A DNA stretch of 64,000 nucleotides, from NCBI GenBank assembly GCA_013215385.1, contig JABSOY010000008.1:124001-188000 (forward strand). Reading direction: 5' to 3'. Position 1 is the stretch's first letter. Each line of letters opens with the position of its first letter. The notes beneath the pieces are model-generated. The model made no database searches and had not been told where the DNA came from. It was given only the letters and a program-made list of their open reading frames with translations. The translations under genes and the position numbers were made by a program. This document shows, one piece after another, positions 1 to 8,146 of this stretch. This stretch comes from Colwellia sp. Lineage in GTDB: Bacteria > Pseudomonadota > Gammaproteobacteria > Enterobacterales > Alteromonadaceae.

Positions 1-833
1 GCGAGACTGTCTTACTTCGTGATTTAGTTAACATCAATACCATACAAGTGAAAAATAACCTTAGGCACTATAACTTTAAAAGAACCATTTCACTGGAAGC
101 TGATATTGATAAGCTTCGAATCGACACAGTTGCAGCCAATAAACTCATTCAAGATTACTGGCCAACGATTGCTGAAGAATTTCCTAACGTCAGTTTAGAT
201 TTTTCTGGCGAGTTAGATGATATTCAAGAAAGCCTTGATGCAATTGGCGTTTTATTCTTATTTGGACTTGGTTTAATGTATCTTATTTTGAGCACCCAGT
301 TTCAGAGTTATTTTCAACCATTAATGATCTTGATGACCGTACCTATGGCTTTTGTCGGTGTGGTAATAGGCTTGCTTGTTTCCGGGGACCCGCTAAGTTT
401 ATTCACTATGTATGGCATTGTTGCCTTAGCAGGTATCGCGGTGAACTCTTCTATTATGTTGATCTCAACCGCGAATAATAACTTGGCAAAAGGCATGAGC
501 TTAATTCATGCCATATTTTATGCAGGCCGCCGCCGGGTTTTACCTATTTTAATTACCACATTAACCACGGTTGCTGGTTTGTTTTCATTGGCATCAGGCT
601 TAGGTGGCCATTCACTGATTTGGTCTCCGGTCGCTACATCAATAGTGTGGGGATTAATATTTTCGTCAATGTTAACGTTATTTGTTATTCCAACCCTGTA
701 TCAAATGGTGATGCAGCGTACGTATACAAAACGTCGAAAAGATCAGGAAATCAACATCAATGCTAGTGACAATCTAAACGAAATCGTAAATATCACATCG
801 ATTACAGAAATTAAAAAGAGTGTTACTAAGTAA
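1..833 (+). CDS. RND-family efflux transporter, C-terminal part (gene cut by window start)
   Basis: The frame is open from the first bases, so the start lies outside the window; about 276 C-terminal residues are visible. They contain the last periplasmic stretch and the final transmembrane block of an AcrB/MexB-like inner-membrane pump. Typical family segments are the helix ending LILSTQFQSY, the G-D-P-L-S-L-F-T-M-Y-G loop, A-G-I-A-V-N-S-S-I, the basic G-R-R-R-V-L-P turn and a closing helix with L-F-V-I-P-T-L-Y. Such pumps export drugs or other compounds using the proton gradient, with a periplasmic adaptor and an outer-membrane channel. A GTG at 48 lies inside the domain and is not the start. 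The tail after the last helix is hydrophilic. A rho-independent terminator follows, so this is the last gene of its unit. The substrate cannot be told from this part. Confidence 0.9.
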   Translation, partial: ETVLLRDLVNINTIQVKNNLRHYNFKRTISLEADIDKLRIDTVAANKLIQDYWPTIAEEFPNVSLDFSGELDDIQESLDAIGVLFLFGLGLMYLILSTQFQSYFQPLMILMTVPMAFVGVVIGLLVSGDPLSLFTMYGIVALAGIAVNSSIMLISTANNNLAKGMSLIHAIFYAGRRRVLPILITTLTTVAGLFSLASGLGGHSLIWSPVATSIVWGLIFSSMLTLFVIPTLYQMVMQRTYTKRRKDQEININASDNLNEIVNITSITEIKKSVTK

Positions 834-849
834 TATTAATCAAAGAGGC

Positions 850-884
850 AGTGTATCGTTGGTATCGATACGCTGAATTTTTTT
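850..884 (+). terminator. Rho-independent terminator after the RND gene
   Basis: Arms AGTGTATCG and CGATACGCT (one G·T pair) close a short loop and are followed by a T-rich run at about 877–884. It sits 16 bases after the RND stop codon. Confidence 0.75.
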
Positions 885-952
885 AATATTTATACTTGAG
901 ATTGAATTTGGGGATTTTGATATTTGAAATTTTAAAGGCAGTGTTGCTAAAT

Positions 953-1699
953 TTATTTACCTTGAAAGTAGCGATGAAGAATAGTTTGAATTTCCCCCGT
1001 AGCTTTTAAGTGAGTCACCGTTTTTCTCAATGTTTGACGAGTCGTGATTAACACTTCTTTTGAGCAAACTAATTGAACTTCACCTATCAATAGGATAATA
1101 GCAGGAGCCAAGTCTTTGTTGGTCATGCCGATACTTTTTGCTATTAATTTTAGACTGTCTATTGCCCCTGCTACGGCATCAACTCTACCGACTTTTAGCA
1201 TCTGCATAGCATTGATGTACTTGGGCGGAAATACTTTATCAATGCTTTTGTCATTATGAAATACTTTATCGAATTGAACGCCTAGAGGAACCGCGACGAT
1301 TTTTCCTTGCAAACTTTTGTAGTCAGTAATACCGCGACCAATTCTTGGTAAAATGCCTGCCTTTAATGAATAACCAATCGGGGTGATAAAATCTAGCACA
1401 TTACCAATATCAGGAGTGTCGGCTACCAGTGAGCACGTGGGGCTACCCGATAACATTGTTATTAATAAGCGTTTAGATGGAATGATAGTGTTCTTTTCAC
1501 CAATGCCGCTAGCCTGCATAATGGTATTCATTATTTCAAATAATATGCCGGTATCTTTGCCATCTTTATCTTTATAACCATAGGGGGCTTGATCCATGGT
1601 TAACATGGTAATATTAGCTTGGAGGGGGGCTGACTCGGAGACTGTTGATAAAATTATTGTGCAAACAGTTAGCCGTTTTAATAAGGATATCAATTTAAT
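953..1699 (-). CDS. Periplasmic solute-binding protein (SBP_bac_3-like), copy 1 of a tandem pair
   Basis: About 248 residues: a secretion signal (basic K-L-I-S-L-L-K-R-L start, hydrophobic core, likely cleavage near S-A-P-L-Q-A), then a small amino-acid-type solute-binding fold with M-D-Q-A-P-Y-G-Y near the mature N-terminus. Such proteins bind a small ligand in the periplasm; no permease or ATPase gene is adjacent, so it could also act in sensing. The start is unusual. GGAGGAG at 1707–1713 is followed after 7 bases by ATT (1697–1699). A TTG two codons later (1691–1693) is possible but lies 13 bases from the ribosome-binding site. In the neighbouring paralogue the equivalent of this TTG is TTA and the equivalent of ATT is ATC, which favours the ATT. 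The family is recognised by overall pattern, not by a search. Confidence 0.75.
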   Translation of the reverse strand: MKLISLLKRLTVCTIILSTVSESAPLQANITMLTMDQAPYGYKDKDGKDTGILFEIMNTIMQASGIGEKNTIIPSKRLLITMLSGSPTCSLVADTPDIGNVLDFITPIGYSLKAGILPRIGRGITDYKSLQGKIVAVPLGVQFDKVFHNDKSIDKVFPPKYINAMQMLKVGRVDAVAGAIDSLKLIAKSIGMTNKDLAPAIILLIGEVQLVCSKEVLITTRQTLRKTVTHLKATGEIQTILHRYFQGK

Positions 1700-1725
1700 T
1701 CGGTGTCTCCTCCAATAACATATTT

Positions 1726-1762
1726 ATTATATTAACCTTTCGTTAAGCATAGTCAATTGACT
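1726..1762 (-). promoter_or_regulatory. Promoter with palindrome over the -35 box, solute-binding protein copy 1
   Basis: On the minus strand TTGACT (1756–1751), a 19-base spacer and TATAAT (1731–1726) resemble a sigma-70 promoter. The -35 box is the right half of the perfect palindrome AGTCAATTGACT (1751–1762). A repressor or activator could bind there. The same palindrome lies at the same distance upstream of copy 2. Confidence 0.6.
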
Positions 1763-1823
1763 TGGAGAGTCTTTATTGTTTTTGCACAGTAGTGGGTAGT
1801 ATTAATTAACAATGTTTCTAATT

Positions 1824-2567
1824 TTAATTATTTTCAAGGTAACGATTAAGAATAGTTTGGATTTCTCCCGTCGCTTTCAAGTGTTCAACCGTTTCCTTTA
1901 ATTTTTGACGAGTCGTTTTTAATATTTCTTTTGAACAGATTAAATACATTTTATTTTGCGTTAAGATAATAGGCGCTGCTAAGTCTTTATTTTGCATGCC
2001 AACAGCGATTGCTATTGATTTTAGGTTTATTAATGCACCCGCTACAGCATCTACTCTACCTACCTTTAACATTTTTATAGCATTGATGTACTGAGGAGGA
2101 GAAACTTTGATAATACGCTTATCATTATGAAATACAGTGTCGAATTGCACACCTAAAGGAACCGCGACTGTTTTCCCTATTAGGCTTTTATAGTCGGTAA
2201 TACCCGTGTCAATTCTTGGCAGAATACCCATTTTTAAAGAATAGCCGATTGGTGCTATTAAAGATTGAATGGTAACGTCAGGTGTATTAGCGACAATTAC
2301 ACAAACAGGGCTACCTGATATCATCTTTATGCCTAAACGTTTAGATGGAATAAGCGTATGTCTTTTACCAATGCCGCTAGCATGCATAATGGCATTCATT
2401 ATTTCAAATAAAACACCGGTATTCTTCCCGTCGCTATCCTTATATCCGTATGGAATTTGATCCATTGTTAACATAGAAATATTAGTTTGAAGGGAGGCTG
2501 ACTGAGAGCCTGTTGAGAATATAAGTGCGCAAACAGCTAAACGTTTTAATAAGTATATTAATTTGAT
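1824..2567 (-). CDS. Periplasmic solute-binding protein, copy 2 of the tandem pair, apparent AUC start
   Basis: Paralogue of the gene at 953–1699, similar along its whole length including signal peptide, ribosome-binding site and promoter. The first in-frame ATG (2472–2474) falls after the signal peptide, so using it would give a protein that could not be exported. Reading further upstream, the frame encodes I-K-L-I-Y-L-L-K-R-L and a hydrophobic core ending near S-Q-S-A-S, a good signal peptide. GGAGGAGG (2574–2581) stands 6 bases before ATC at 2565–2567, and there is no ATG, GTG or TTG between it and the signal peptide. I therefore place the start at the ATC; an ACG one codon earlier is the other near-cognate candidate. 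The alternative is that this copy has lost its start and is decaying, although the frame is otherwise intact. The ligand is unknown. Confidence 0.65.
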   Translation of the reverse strand: MKLIYLLKRLAVCALIFSTGSQSASLQTNISMLTMDQIPYGYKDSDGKNTGVLFEIMNAIMHASGIGKRHTLIPSKRLGIKMISGSPVCVIVANTPDVTIQSLIAPIGYSLKMGILPRIDTGITDYKSLIGKTVAVPLGVQFDTVFHNDKRIIKVSPPQYINAIKMLKVGRVDAVAGALINLKSIAIAVGMQNKDLAAPIILTQNKMYLICSKEILKTTRQKLKETVEHLKATGEIQTILNRYLENN

Positions 2568-2595
2568 CGTTTGCCTCCTCCTACAGTAAGTATGT

Positions 2596-2631
2596 TATAT
2601 AAACCTTTTCATTAAACATAGTCAATTGACT
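2596..2631 (-). promoter_or_regulatory. Promoter with palindrome over the -35 box, solute-binding protein copy 2
   Basis: On the minus strand TTGACT (2625–2620), an 18-base spacer and TATATA (2601–2596). The -35 hexamer is again half of AGTCAATTGACT (2620–2631), 53 bases upstream of the proposed start; the distance is 52 bases in copy 1. Confidence 0.55.
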
Positions 2632-2646
2632 TGAATAATATTATTT

Positions 2647-3594
2647 CTACGTTGGCAGAGGAAAGTTTTTAATGTTCGCTGCAATTAAATCTATTAATCG
2701 TTGCTGAGATTCAATACTAGCCCAAGCTATATGGGCAGTTAAAGATAAGTTATCTATCTCGTTATGGGCCAAGGCCTTAATTAATGGATGGTTAGGTAGT
2801 GGGGGTTCTTGTTCTAATACATCAAGTACCGCATGAGCTATGATGTTATTTTTTAATGCGTGATGTAAATCATTACTATTAACCAGTGCGCCGCGTGCTG
2901 TATTAATTAGCAGCGCTGATCTTTTCATTAACGCTAAACTTTCACTGTTAATTATGTTTTCCGTTTCCAGTGTTTGTGGACAGTGTAAACTGATCACATC
3001 GGCTTGCTTTAATACGTAAGAAAAACTGTGGCGACCTTCTCTAATTTCTGTGGCATTAGGTCGTTCAGCAATGAGTATTTCCATACCAAATGCTTGTGCA
3101 ATATTAGCAACCGCTTTACCTAAATTACCATAGCCAATAATACCTATTTTTTTACCTAATAATTCCTGACTTCCCTGACCGTGATAGCAAAAAGTAAGGC
3201 TGTTTTGCCAATGTCCTTGCACAGTATTTTTATTGTGATGAGCCGAATTATTAAAATAAGCTAACATCTGAGCAAACACATATTGGCTAACAGAGGCTTG
3301 CGAATAACCACTGACATTCTTAACGCTTATACCTAGAGCTTTTGCGGCACTAAGGTCAACATTATTCATACCCGTAGCGGCAATACAAATTAGTTTTAGT
3401 TGTGGTAATTGCTGAAGAGTATGCTCAGATAAAATTACTTTATTGGTAATAATAATATCAGCACTTTTGCTACGTTCGATAATTTTGCCGTCGCTGGTTG
3501 TTGCATAACAGTTAAGTTGGCTGACCTGCGACTCGATACTCGTTAAAGAAATACTCGAACTAAAAGTTTGTTGATCTAAAAAAACGGCTTGCAT
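2647..3594 (-). CDS. D-2-hydroxyacid dehydrogenase (glycerate dehydrogenase/hydroxypyruvate reductase type)
   Basis: 315 residues, the usual length. It is an NAD(P)-dependent enzyme that interconverts 2-oxoacids and D-2-hydroxyacids. The nucleotide-binding motif G-I-I-G-Y-G-N-L-G lies near residues 150–160. The catalytic arginine is in N-T-A-R-G-A-L-V-N, the glutamate in D-V-L-E-Q-E-P-P and the histidine in L-T-A-H-I-A-W-A-S near the C-terminus, so the enzyme looks complete. The A-A-T-G-M-N-N-V-D segment belongs to the substrate domain. Among family members it most resembles HprA-type hydroxypyruvate/glycerate dehydrogenases, but substrate cannot be settled from sequence alone. It is transcribed on its own, with gaps on both sides, and the upstream gap (3595–3714) holds no clear gene. 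Confidence 0.88.
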   Translation of the reverse strand: MQAVFLDQQTFSSSISLTSIESQVSQLNCYATTSDGKIIERSKSADIIITNKVILSEHTLQQLPQLKLICIAATGMNNVDLSAAKALGISVKNVSGYSQASVSQYVFAQMLAYFNNSAHHNKNTVQGHWQNSLTFCYHGQGSQELLGKKIGIIGYGNLGKAVANIAQAFGMEILIAERPNATEIREGRHSFSYVLKQADVISLHCPQTLETENIINSESLALMKRSALLINTARGALVNSNDLHHALKNNIIAHAVLDVLEQEPPLPNHPLIKALAHNEIDNLSLTAHIAWASIESQQRLIDLIAANIKNFPLPT

Positions 3595-3714
3595 AGCTGA
3601 AATTCATAAAGAAAGTGATAGAGCTAGCTTAATGGAATTAAAGATAAAAAAAAACGACAATCAGTATTATTACTCTTTGGCGTTTTAAGATATTTTATAG
3701 ATGAGGATATTGGC

Positions 3715-4917
3715 TTATCCGGGACGGCCATCTTCACGCGCTTTTAATAATATTGGCGCGTAGTAGAAAGTAAAGAGACCAAAGGCAACTAACCAACAGA
3801 AACCACTAATATCAATAAATAAAAGTGTTTTCTCAGGCATCAGCCATGGGCCAAATGAGCGTATTAAGGCTGCTATTGTGATAAAAGCAAAAGCAAGCGA
3901 CATTAACTTAGGCGGTGTTAAGGGGAGCCCTGAATGGCCTAAAGATACTCGCGAAATCATCGCGAGTATAATACCGCCCATACCGCCAACTGTTAATAAA
4001 TGCCAGATATGATTACTCGGGATTTCATCAATAATATAACTAAAGCCTAATAGAATTAAGCCAAACCAGATAAACTTAAGCGCAAAATGTATCGACCATA
4101 ACAGTGGCACACCTAATGTTATCCATGGACGCCACCTTAACCAGCGGATCAGCTGAAAGATGCCTGCAAATATTAATAATGCTCCAAAGAACATCGGCAC
4201 AAAACCAATGAAGGGGTGTAATAATAACATCAGCATGGTTAATAATAAGCTGCCATTGGCGAGTTTATCGAGGAGAGGTGCAGGTGTTGCCTTAGTCGTT
4301 TGTGTACCGTTGGCGGTAAACATAGGAACAACCCGGCCCGCCATAACCGATATTAAAAAAAGTACCAATAATATGCCCGCATAACCCGAGTAGCTTACCG
4401 CAACACTTTGTGGGTAAAAACTGGCTAAGTGCATTTCGGCATTGGCAAGTGTGAACATTACTAATAGTGGGACAAAGAACAAATTCTGGTATTGCTTTTT
4501 CGCTAAAATGGGTTTTGCTAACACATAAGTAACCGCTAACAAAAAGCTTAAATCAATAAGTGAGCTAACGAATGTGCCAAGTAACTCCGGCATAAGCATG
4601 AACAGACGTCCAGCAAGCCATAAGAAAAATAATGCTGCTAATGGTTTACCTTTTACGCTAGGAATACCGGTCCAATTTTGGACTGCGGTTAAAAGAAAAC
4701 CGGCAATAATGGCACTGCCAAAACCGAAAATCATTTCATGAATATGCCACCAATAACCACCACCATAAGGGGAAAGGCTTATGGTTCCTTGGTACATAAG
4801 TAGCCATAGCGTAATAGAGATTAAGCTGAACACGGCACCACCTAGAAAAAATGGACGAAAGCCTAAACGAAATAGCGGCAGAATATTTTGCTCTTCTTGT
4901 AAATCGGTAATTTGCAT
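3715..4917 (-). CDS. nnrS: NnrS family membrane protein
   Basis: 400 residues, nearly all hydrophobic, with about twelve predicted transmembrane helices. The N-terminal F-R-L-G-F-R-P-F-F-L-G-G and the W-W-H-I-H-E-M-I-F-G-F-G segment are hallmarks of the NnrS family. NnrS is a haem- and copper-containing inner-membrane protein linked to nitric oxide and nitrosative-stress tolerance; its exact chemistry is not settled. The histidines of H-I-H-E-M, and more in later helices such as G-H-S-G-L-P, are candidate metal ligands. No denitrification gene is adjacent. A partly symmetrical AT-rich site just upstream could be an NO-responsive operator. The gene starts at ATG 4917, 86 bases from the DUF2164 gene. 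Confidence 0.87.
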   Translation of the reverse strand: MQITDLQEEQNILPLFRLGFRPFFLGGAVFSLISITLWLLMYQGTISLSPYGGGYWWHIHEMIFGFGSAIIAGFLLTAVQNWTGIPSVKGKPLAALFFLWLAGRLFMLMPELLGTFVSSLIDLSFLLAVTYVLAKPILAKKQYQNLFFVPLLVMFTLANAEMHLASFYPQSVAVSYSGYAGILLVLFLISVMAGRVVPMFTANGTQTTKATPAPLLDKLANGSLLLTMLMLLLHPFIGFVPMFFGALLIFAGIFQLIRWLRWRPWITLGVPLLWSIHFALKFIWFGLILLGFSYIIDEIPSNHIWHLLTVGGMGGIILAMISRVSLGHSGLPLTPPKLMSLAFAFITIAALIRSFGPWLMPEKTLLFIDISGFCWLVAFGLFTFYYAPILLKAREDGRPG

Positions 4918-4925
4918 GATGGTGT

Positions 4926-4942
4926 GTACTTTAAAAGTATCA
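4926..4942. promoter_or_regulatory. Possible NsrR-like operator upstream of nnrS
   Basis: A near-symmetrical ATACTTTTAAAGTAC-type element lies about 10–25 bases before the nnrS start. Its core (TTTTAAA flanked by inverted bases) resembles the centre of NsrR-type sites, but the outer bases match poorly. This is a weak inference from context. Confidence 0.25.
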
Positions 4943-5003
4943 TAATATTATTTTAACGTATTAATGATAAAAATCGTTGTGGCAAATCAATTAAATTGGA
5001 GAA

Positions 5004-5249
5004 TTAACTGATCGGTTTTTCTAACTGGAACATTTCATCTGAAATATAATCGAGCTTTTCTGCTAATAGCCGTTGCGCGTCATAAATTCCTTGGTTGTAA
5101 AAATGATTGCCCATTTCCTTGGTAAAAAAATCAAGTAAAAAGTCAGCATCAAACTGAGCAAGTTCCTGGTCTAATTCATTTGAAAAGTATTGTTGCAGTT
5201 TGTGAATGAGTAATTCTTTTTGTGAAGCTGAAAATTTAATGACACTCAT
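5004..5249 (-). CDS. DUF2164 family protein
   Basis: 81 residues, soluble and acidic, with the pattern I-K-F-S-A-S-Q-K-E-L-L then Y-F-S-N-E-L-D-Q-E-L and F-L-L-D-F-F-T-K-E-M-G-N-H-F-Y-N-Q-G-I-Y-D-A. This matches the small DUF2164 family, whose biochemical role is not known. It begins at ATG 5249 and is divergent from the small ORF and iscX. It lies upstream of nnrS in the same direction with an 86-base gap, so a shared transcript is possible but not shown. Confidence 0.75.
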   Translation of the reverse strand: MSVIKFSASQKELLIHKLQQYFSNELDQELAQFDADFLLDFFTKEMGNHFYNQGIYDAQRLLAEKLDYISDEMFQLEKPIS

Positions 5250-5325
5250 GATTATTCTCTATTGTTTTTGGTATATTCTATTTGCTAGATTATAATCATT
5301 ACAAACCGTAAAGGTGAATCGATTT

Positions 5326-5451
5326 GTGAAAGAAAAATTGAAAAAATGGTGGCAAACTGATTGTCAGTTTTGTCTAAAATATCGCCGAATGTTTATTTGG
5401 TTGCTTGTTATGATCACCATGGATGCATTGTGGTTTCATCTTTTATTTTAA
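5326..5451 (+). CDS. 41-residue single-pass membrane peptide upstream of iscX
   Basis: GTG start at 5326 with AAAGG about 8–10 bases before it; an in-frame GTG at 5314 is an alternative start. The peptide has a basic, tryptophan-bearing N-terminus (K-E-K-L-K-K-W-W-Q-T-D-C), a C-x-x-C pair (C-Q-F-C), a basic K-Y-R-R patch, then one hydrophobic segment (M-F-I-W-L-L-V-M-I-T-M) and a short tail ending L-W-F-H-L-L-F. It ends 14 bases before the iscX start codon, so the two are probably co-transcribed. I do not recognise a family. The C-x-x-C motif beside an iron–sulphur assembly gene is suggestive only. Confidence 0.5.
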   Translation: MKEKLKKWWQTDCQFCLKYRRMFIWLLVMITMDALWFHLLF

Positions 5452-5465
5452 AATAGGAAAAAATT

Positions 5466-5666
5466 ATGGGTTATCGTTGGACAGATTCACTAGATTTAGC
5501 GCTCGATTTAATTGAGGAACATCCTGATGTTGATCCGCTAAAATTACATTTTACAGAATTAATGCAATGGGTCATCGCATTAGAGAATTTTGATGACGAT
5601 CCAAAGCATTGTGGTGAAAGGGTGTTGGAAGCGATTCAATTAGCATGGATTTCTGAAGCTGATTAA
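5466..5666 (+). CDS. iscX: IscX, Fe–S cluster assembly protein
   Basis: 66 residues, the full family length. It opens with M-G-Y-R-W-T-D-S and continues I-A-x-x-L-type helices with D-V-D-P-L-K-L-H-F-T-E-L and E-A-I-Q-L-A-W-I, the recognisable IscX (YfhJ) pattern. IscX is a small acidic protein that binds iron and the cysteine desulphurase IscS and tunes Fe–S cluster assembly. A ribosome-binding site AGGAAA lies 7–8 bases before the ATG. In many relatives iscX ends the isc operon; here it stands alone, preceded only by a 41-residue membrane peptide. The 255 bases after it hold no gene I can support. Confidence 0.92.
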   Translation: MGYRWTDSLDLALDLIEEHPDVDPLKLHFTELMQWVIALENFDDDPKHCGERVLEAIQLAWISEAD

Positions 5667-5921
5667 CAACCTATTCAGCCTAGGGTCTATTCCTTAGGAT
5701 AGGCGTTTCAGTATTTGTCATTACGGTCAGGCCTAACTTCCTAATACAGCGAGAAAACAGTATTGTAGCGCAAGAGGGAGATGGATTAATTAATTTGTTA
5801 TTTTTTGATCTGGTTGAGCTAATTGACTGTTTTATAAGCCTGTCTTGAACTATACTCTCACCATATCAATTTTATGAATTATCAATATTCATTAACCATA
5901 TAGTGCATATCATTAATTATT

Positions 5922-7631
5922 ATGACAACAAATAAAAAACGCCCGTTATACATTCCTTACGCTGGCCCTAGCTTATTAGAAACACCATTACTAAACAAAG
6001 GTAGTGCTTTCGATGAAGAGGAACGCGCAAATTTTAATTTAATTGGTTTATTACCTCCTCGTTATGAAACCATTGATGAGCAAGTCGAACGAGCTTACAT
6101 GCAGTACAGTAAGTTTCAAACCAACTTAAATAAGCATATTTATTTACGTGCTATTCATGATAATAATGAAACCTTATTTTTCCGGTTAGTACAGGCACAC
6201 TTGGTTGAGATGATGCCTATTATTTATACGCCTACTGTCGGTGATGCTTGTGAGCAATTTTCAGATATTTATCGTAGTTCGCGTGGCTTATTCATTTCTT
6301 ATGAAGATAGACATCATATGGATGACATACTTCGTAATGCCACGAAAAACAAAATAAAAGTTATTGTAGTTACCGACGGCGAGCGCATTCTTGGCCTAGG
6401 CGACCAAGGTATTGGTGGTATGGGGATCCCCATTGGTAAGTTGTCACTTTATACCGCTTGTGGCGGTATTAGCCCAGCATATACTTTACCGGTAATGTTA
6501 GATGTTGGTACTAATAACGAAAAACTCTTGAATGACCCTATGTATATGGGGCGTCGTCATAAGCGTATTAATCAAGAGGAGTATAACGAATTTGTCGACA
6601 TTTTTGTTCAAGCAGTGAAGCGACGATGGCCACATGTTTTATTACAATTTGAAGATTTTGCACAACCTAACGCAACACCATTATTAAACAAATATCGTGA
6701 CCAAATTTGTTGTTTTAATGATGATATTCAAGGCACCGCTTCGGTAACCGTGGGTACTTTATTAGCGGCATGTCGTATTAAAGGGCGTCGACTTAACAAA
6801 GAGACGAAACTCTCACAACAAAATGTTGTATTTGTTGGTAGTGGTTCTGCGGGCTGTGGTATTGCTGAACAAATTATCGCACAAATGATTAATGAAGGTA
6901 TTTCAGCAGAGCAGGCACGTAGCCAAATATTTATGGTGGACCGTTTTGGTTTATTAACAAACGGCATGGCTAATTTACGGGATTTCCAACAAAAACTCGT
7001 ACAATCTCCTAGCGCACTTGCTAGCTGGGAAATTTCAGGCGAATATGCTTCATTACTCGAAGTAATGAACAATGCAAAGCCTGATATTTTAATTGGCGTT
7101 TCGGGTGTTCCAGGCTTATTTACCGAACAAGTAATAAAAGCGATGAAATCTCATTGCCCAATGCCGGTTATATTCCCGTTAAGTAACCCGATTAAACAAG
7201 TTGAAGCAACACCAGAACAAGTGATTAACTGGACGGCAGGTGAAGTTATTGTTGCTACCGGAAGCCCATTTAAGCCTGTTGAATATAAAGGCAAAATTTT
7301 TCCGATAGTACAGTGTAACAATAGTTATATTTTTCCTGGTTTAGGCTTGGGCATTGTTGCTGCCAATATAAATCGTGTCACAGATGAAATGTTAATGGTG
7401 GCGAGTGAAACGCTTGCTGAAGCATCACCGCTAGCTAATACCGGGCAAGGCGAATTGTTACCGCCATTAACTGAAATTGCGAGCTTAAGCAGAAAAATTG
7501 CATTTGCTGTCGCTAAAGTTTCCTTCGATCAAAATTTAGCGTTACGAATCGATGATGAAAGCTTGCTGGCGAAAATAGAGAGGAACTTCTGGAAACCAGA
7601 ATACAGACAATATCGCCGCATTAGCGTTTAA
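5922..7631 (+). CDS. maeA: NAD-dependent malic enzyme
   Basis: 569 residues, close to E. coli MaeA (565). It converts malate to pyruvate and CO2 with reduction of NAD. The N-terminal malic domain contains [12 protein letters not shown] and [14 protein letters not shown]. The metal and catalytic region includes [10 protein letters not shown] and [10 protein letters not shown]. The Rossmann motif [10 protein letters not shown] is near residue 310, and the C-terminal S-N-P block follows. It is a single-gene unit. A hairpin at 7661–7690 follows. Confidence 0.96.
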   Translation: MTTNKKRPLYIPYAGPSLLETPLLNKGSAFDEEERANFNLIGLLPPRYETIDEQVERAYMQYSKFQTNLNKHIYLRAIHDNNETLFFRLVQAHLVEMMPIIYTPTVGDACEQFSDIYRSSRGLFISYEDRHHMDDILRNATKNKIKVIVVTDGERILGLGDQGIGGMGIPIGKLSLYTACGGISPAYTLPVMLDVGTNNEKLLNDPMYMGRRHKRINQEEYNEFVDIFVQAVKRRWPHVLLQFEDFAQPNATPLLNKYRDQICCFNDDIQGTASVTVGTLLAACRIKGRRLNKETKLSQQNVVFVGSGSAGCGIAEQIIAQMINEGISAEQARSQIFMVDRFGLLTNGMANLRDFQQKLVQSPSALASWEISGEYASLLEVMNNAKPDILIGVSGVPGLFTEQVIKAMKSHCPMPVIFPLSNPIKQVEATPEQVINWTAGEVIVATGSPFKPVEYKGKIFPIVQCNNSYIFPGLGLGIVAANINRVTDEMLMVASETLAEASPLANTGQGELLPPLTEIASLSRKIAFAVAKVSFDQNLALRIDDESLLAKIERNFWKPEYRQYRRISV

Positions 7632-7660
7632 CGAGAGTTCTTTTGCAATTAATTATTCTT

Positions 7661-7690
7661 AAACAACAGGCCTTATTAGGTCTGTTGTTT
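7661..7690 (+). terminator. Hairpin after maeA, possible terminator
   Basis: AAACAACAGGCCT pairs with AGGTCTGTTGTTT with one G·T pair. The 3' arm itself ends in TTGTTT; no longer T-run follows, so its efficiency is uncertain. Confidence 0.5.
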
Positions 7691-7864
7691 AAGGTAAATA
7701 TCAATAGCAGTTAATACGATTAAAACCTAATTTTCATCTTTAACAAATACATACAGAAGATAATAACTCGGTGTCTTAAAAACGTCATAAAAAAAACGCC
7801 TATAAGTTTTGACTTCGTTAATATATTTAAGGCATAATTTATTCACATATAACAAGGACTGTTA

Positions 7865-8020
7865 ATGATGACTAAATATGATTTTGAACGCTTAAATATC
7901 CTCTCTGAAAAAGCCCTTAGTGAAACAGCCTCTCGACGTGAATTAAAAGAATTTTATGGACTGTTTGAACGCTGGAACGTCTCTGTAAGATTTAATTTGA
8001 TTAATGGTTTAAGAAAATAA
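7865..8020 (+). CDS. 51-residue soluble protein of unknown function
   Basis: ATG at 7865 (a second ATG follows directly) with AAGGA 6 bases upstream. The protein is helical and charged (M-M-T-K-Y-D-F-E-R-L-N-I-L-S-E-K-A-L then R-R-E-L-K-E-F-Y-G-L-F-E-R-W-N), with no signal or membrane segment. The codon pattern and ribosome-binding site look like those of a real gene. It stands alone between maeA and the 7-bp repeat. I do not recognise the family. Confidence 0.55.
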   Translation: MMTKYDFERLNILSEKALSETASRRELKEFYGLFERWNVSVRFNLINGLRK

Positions 8021-8097
8021 TAAGCTTTTTTCTTTTTTTTATCCTTACTTTTTTGCTTTAATTATCTGATTGTTATGGTCTTCAATGGCGTATTATT

Positions 8098-8146
8098 GAA
8101 GTAAGAAGTAAGAAGTAAGAAGTAAGAAGTAAGAAGTAAGAAGTAA
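8098..8146. repeat. Seven perfect copies of the 7-bp unit GAAGTAA
   Basis: Seven uninterrupted direct copies of GAAGTAA occupy 49 bases between the 51-residue protein gene and the sensor-domain gene. A 7-bp unit changes spacing by a non-multiple of three, but the tract is intergenic, about 230 bases before the next start. Copy number probably varies by replication slippage. Confidence 0.95.

Noticed and set aside
8098-8146. CRISPR array
   Set aside because: The unit is 7 bp with no spacers; it is a simple tandem repeat.
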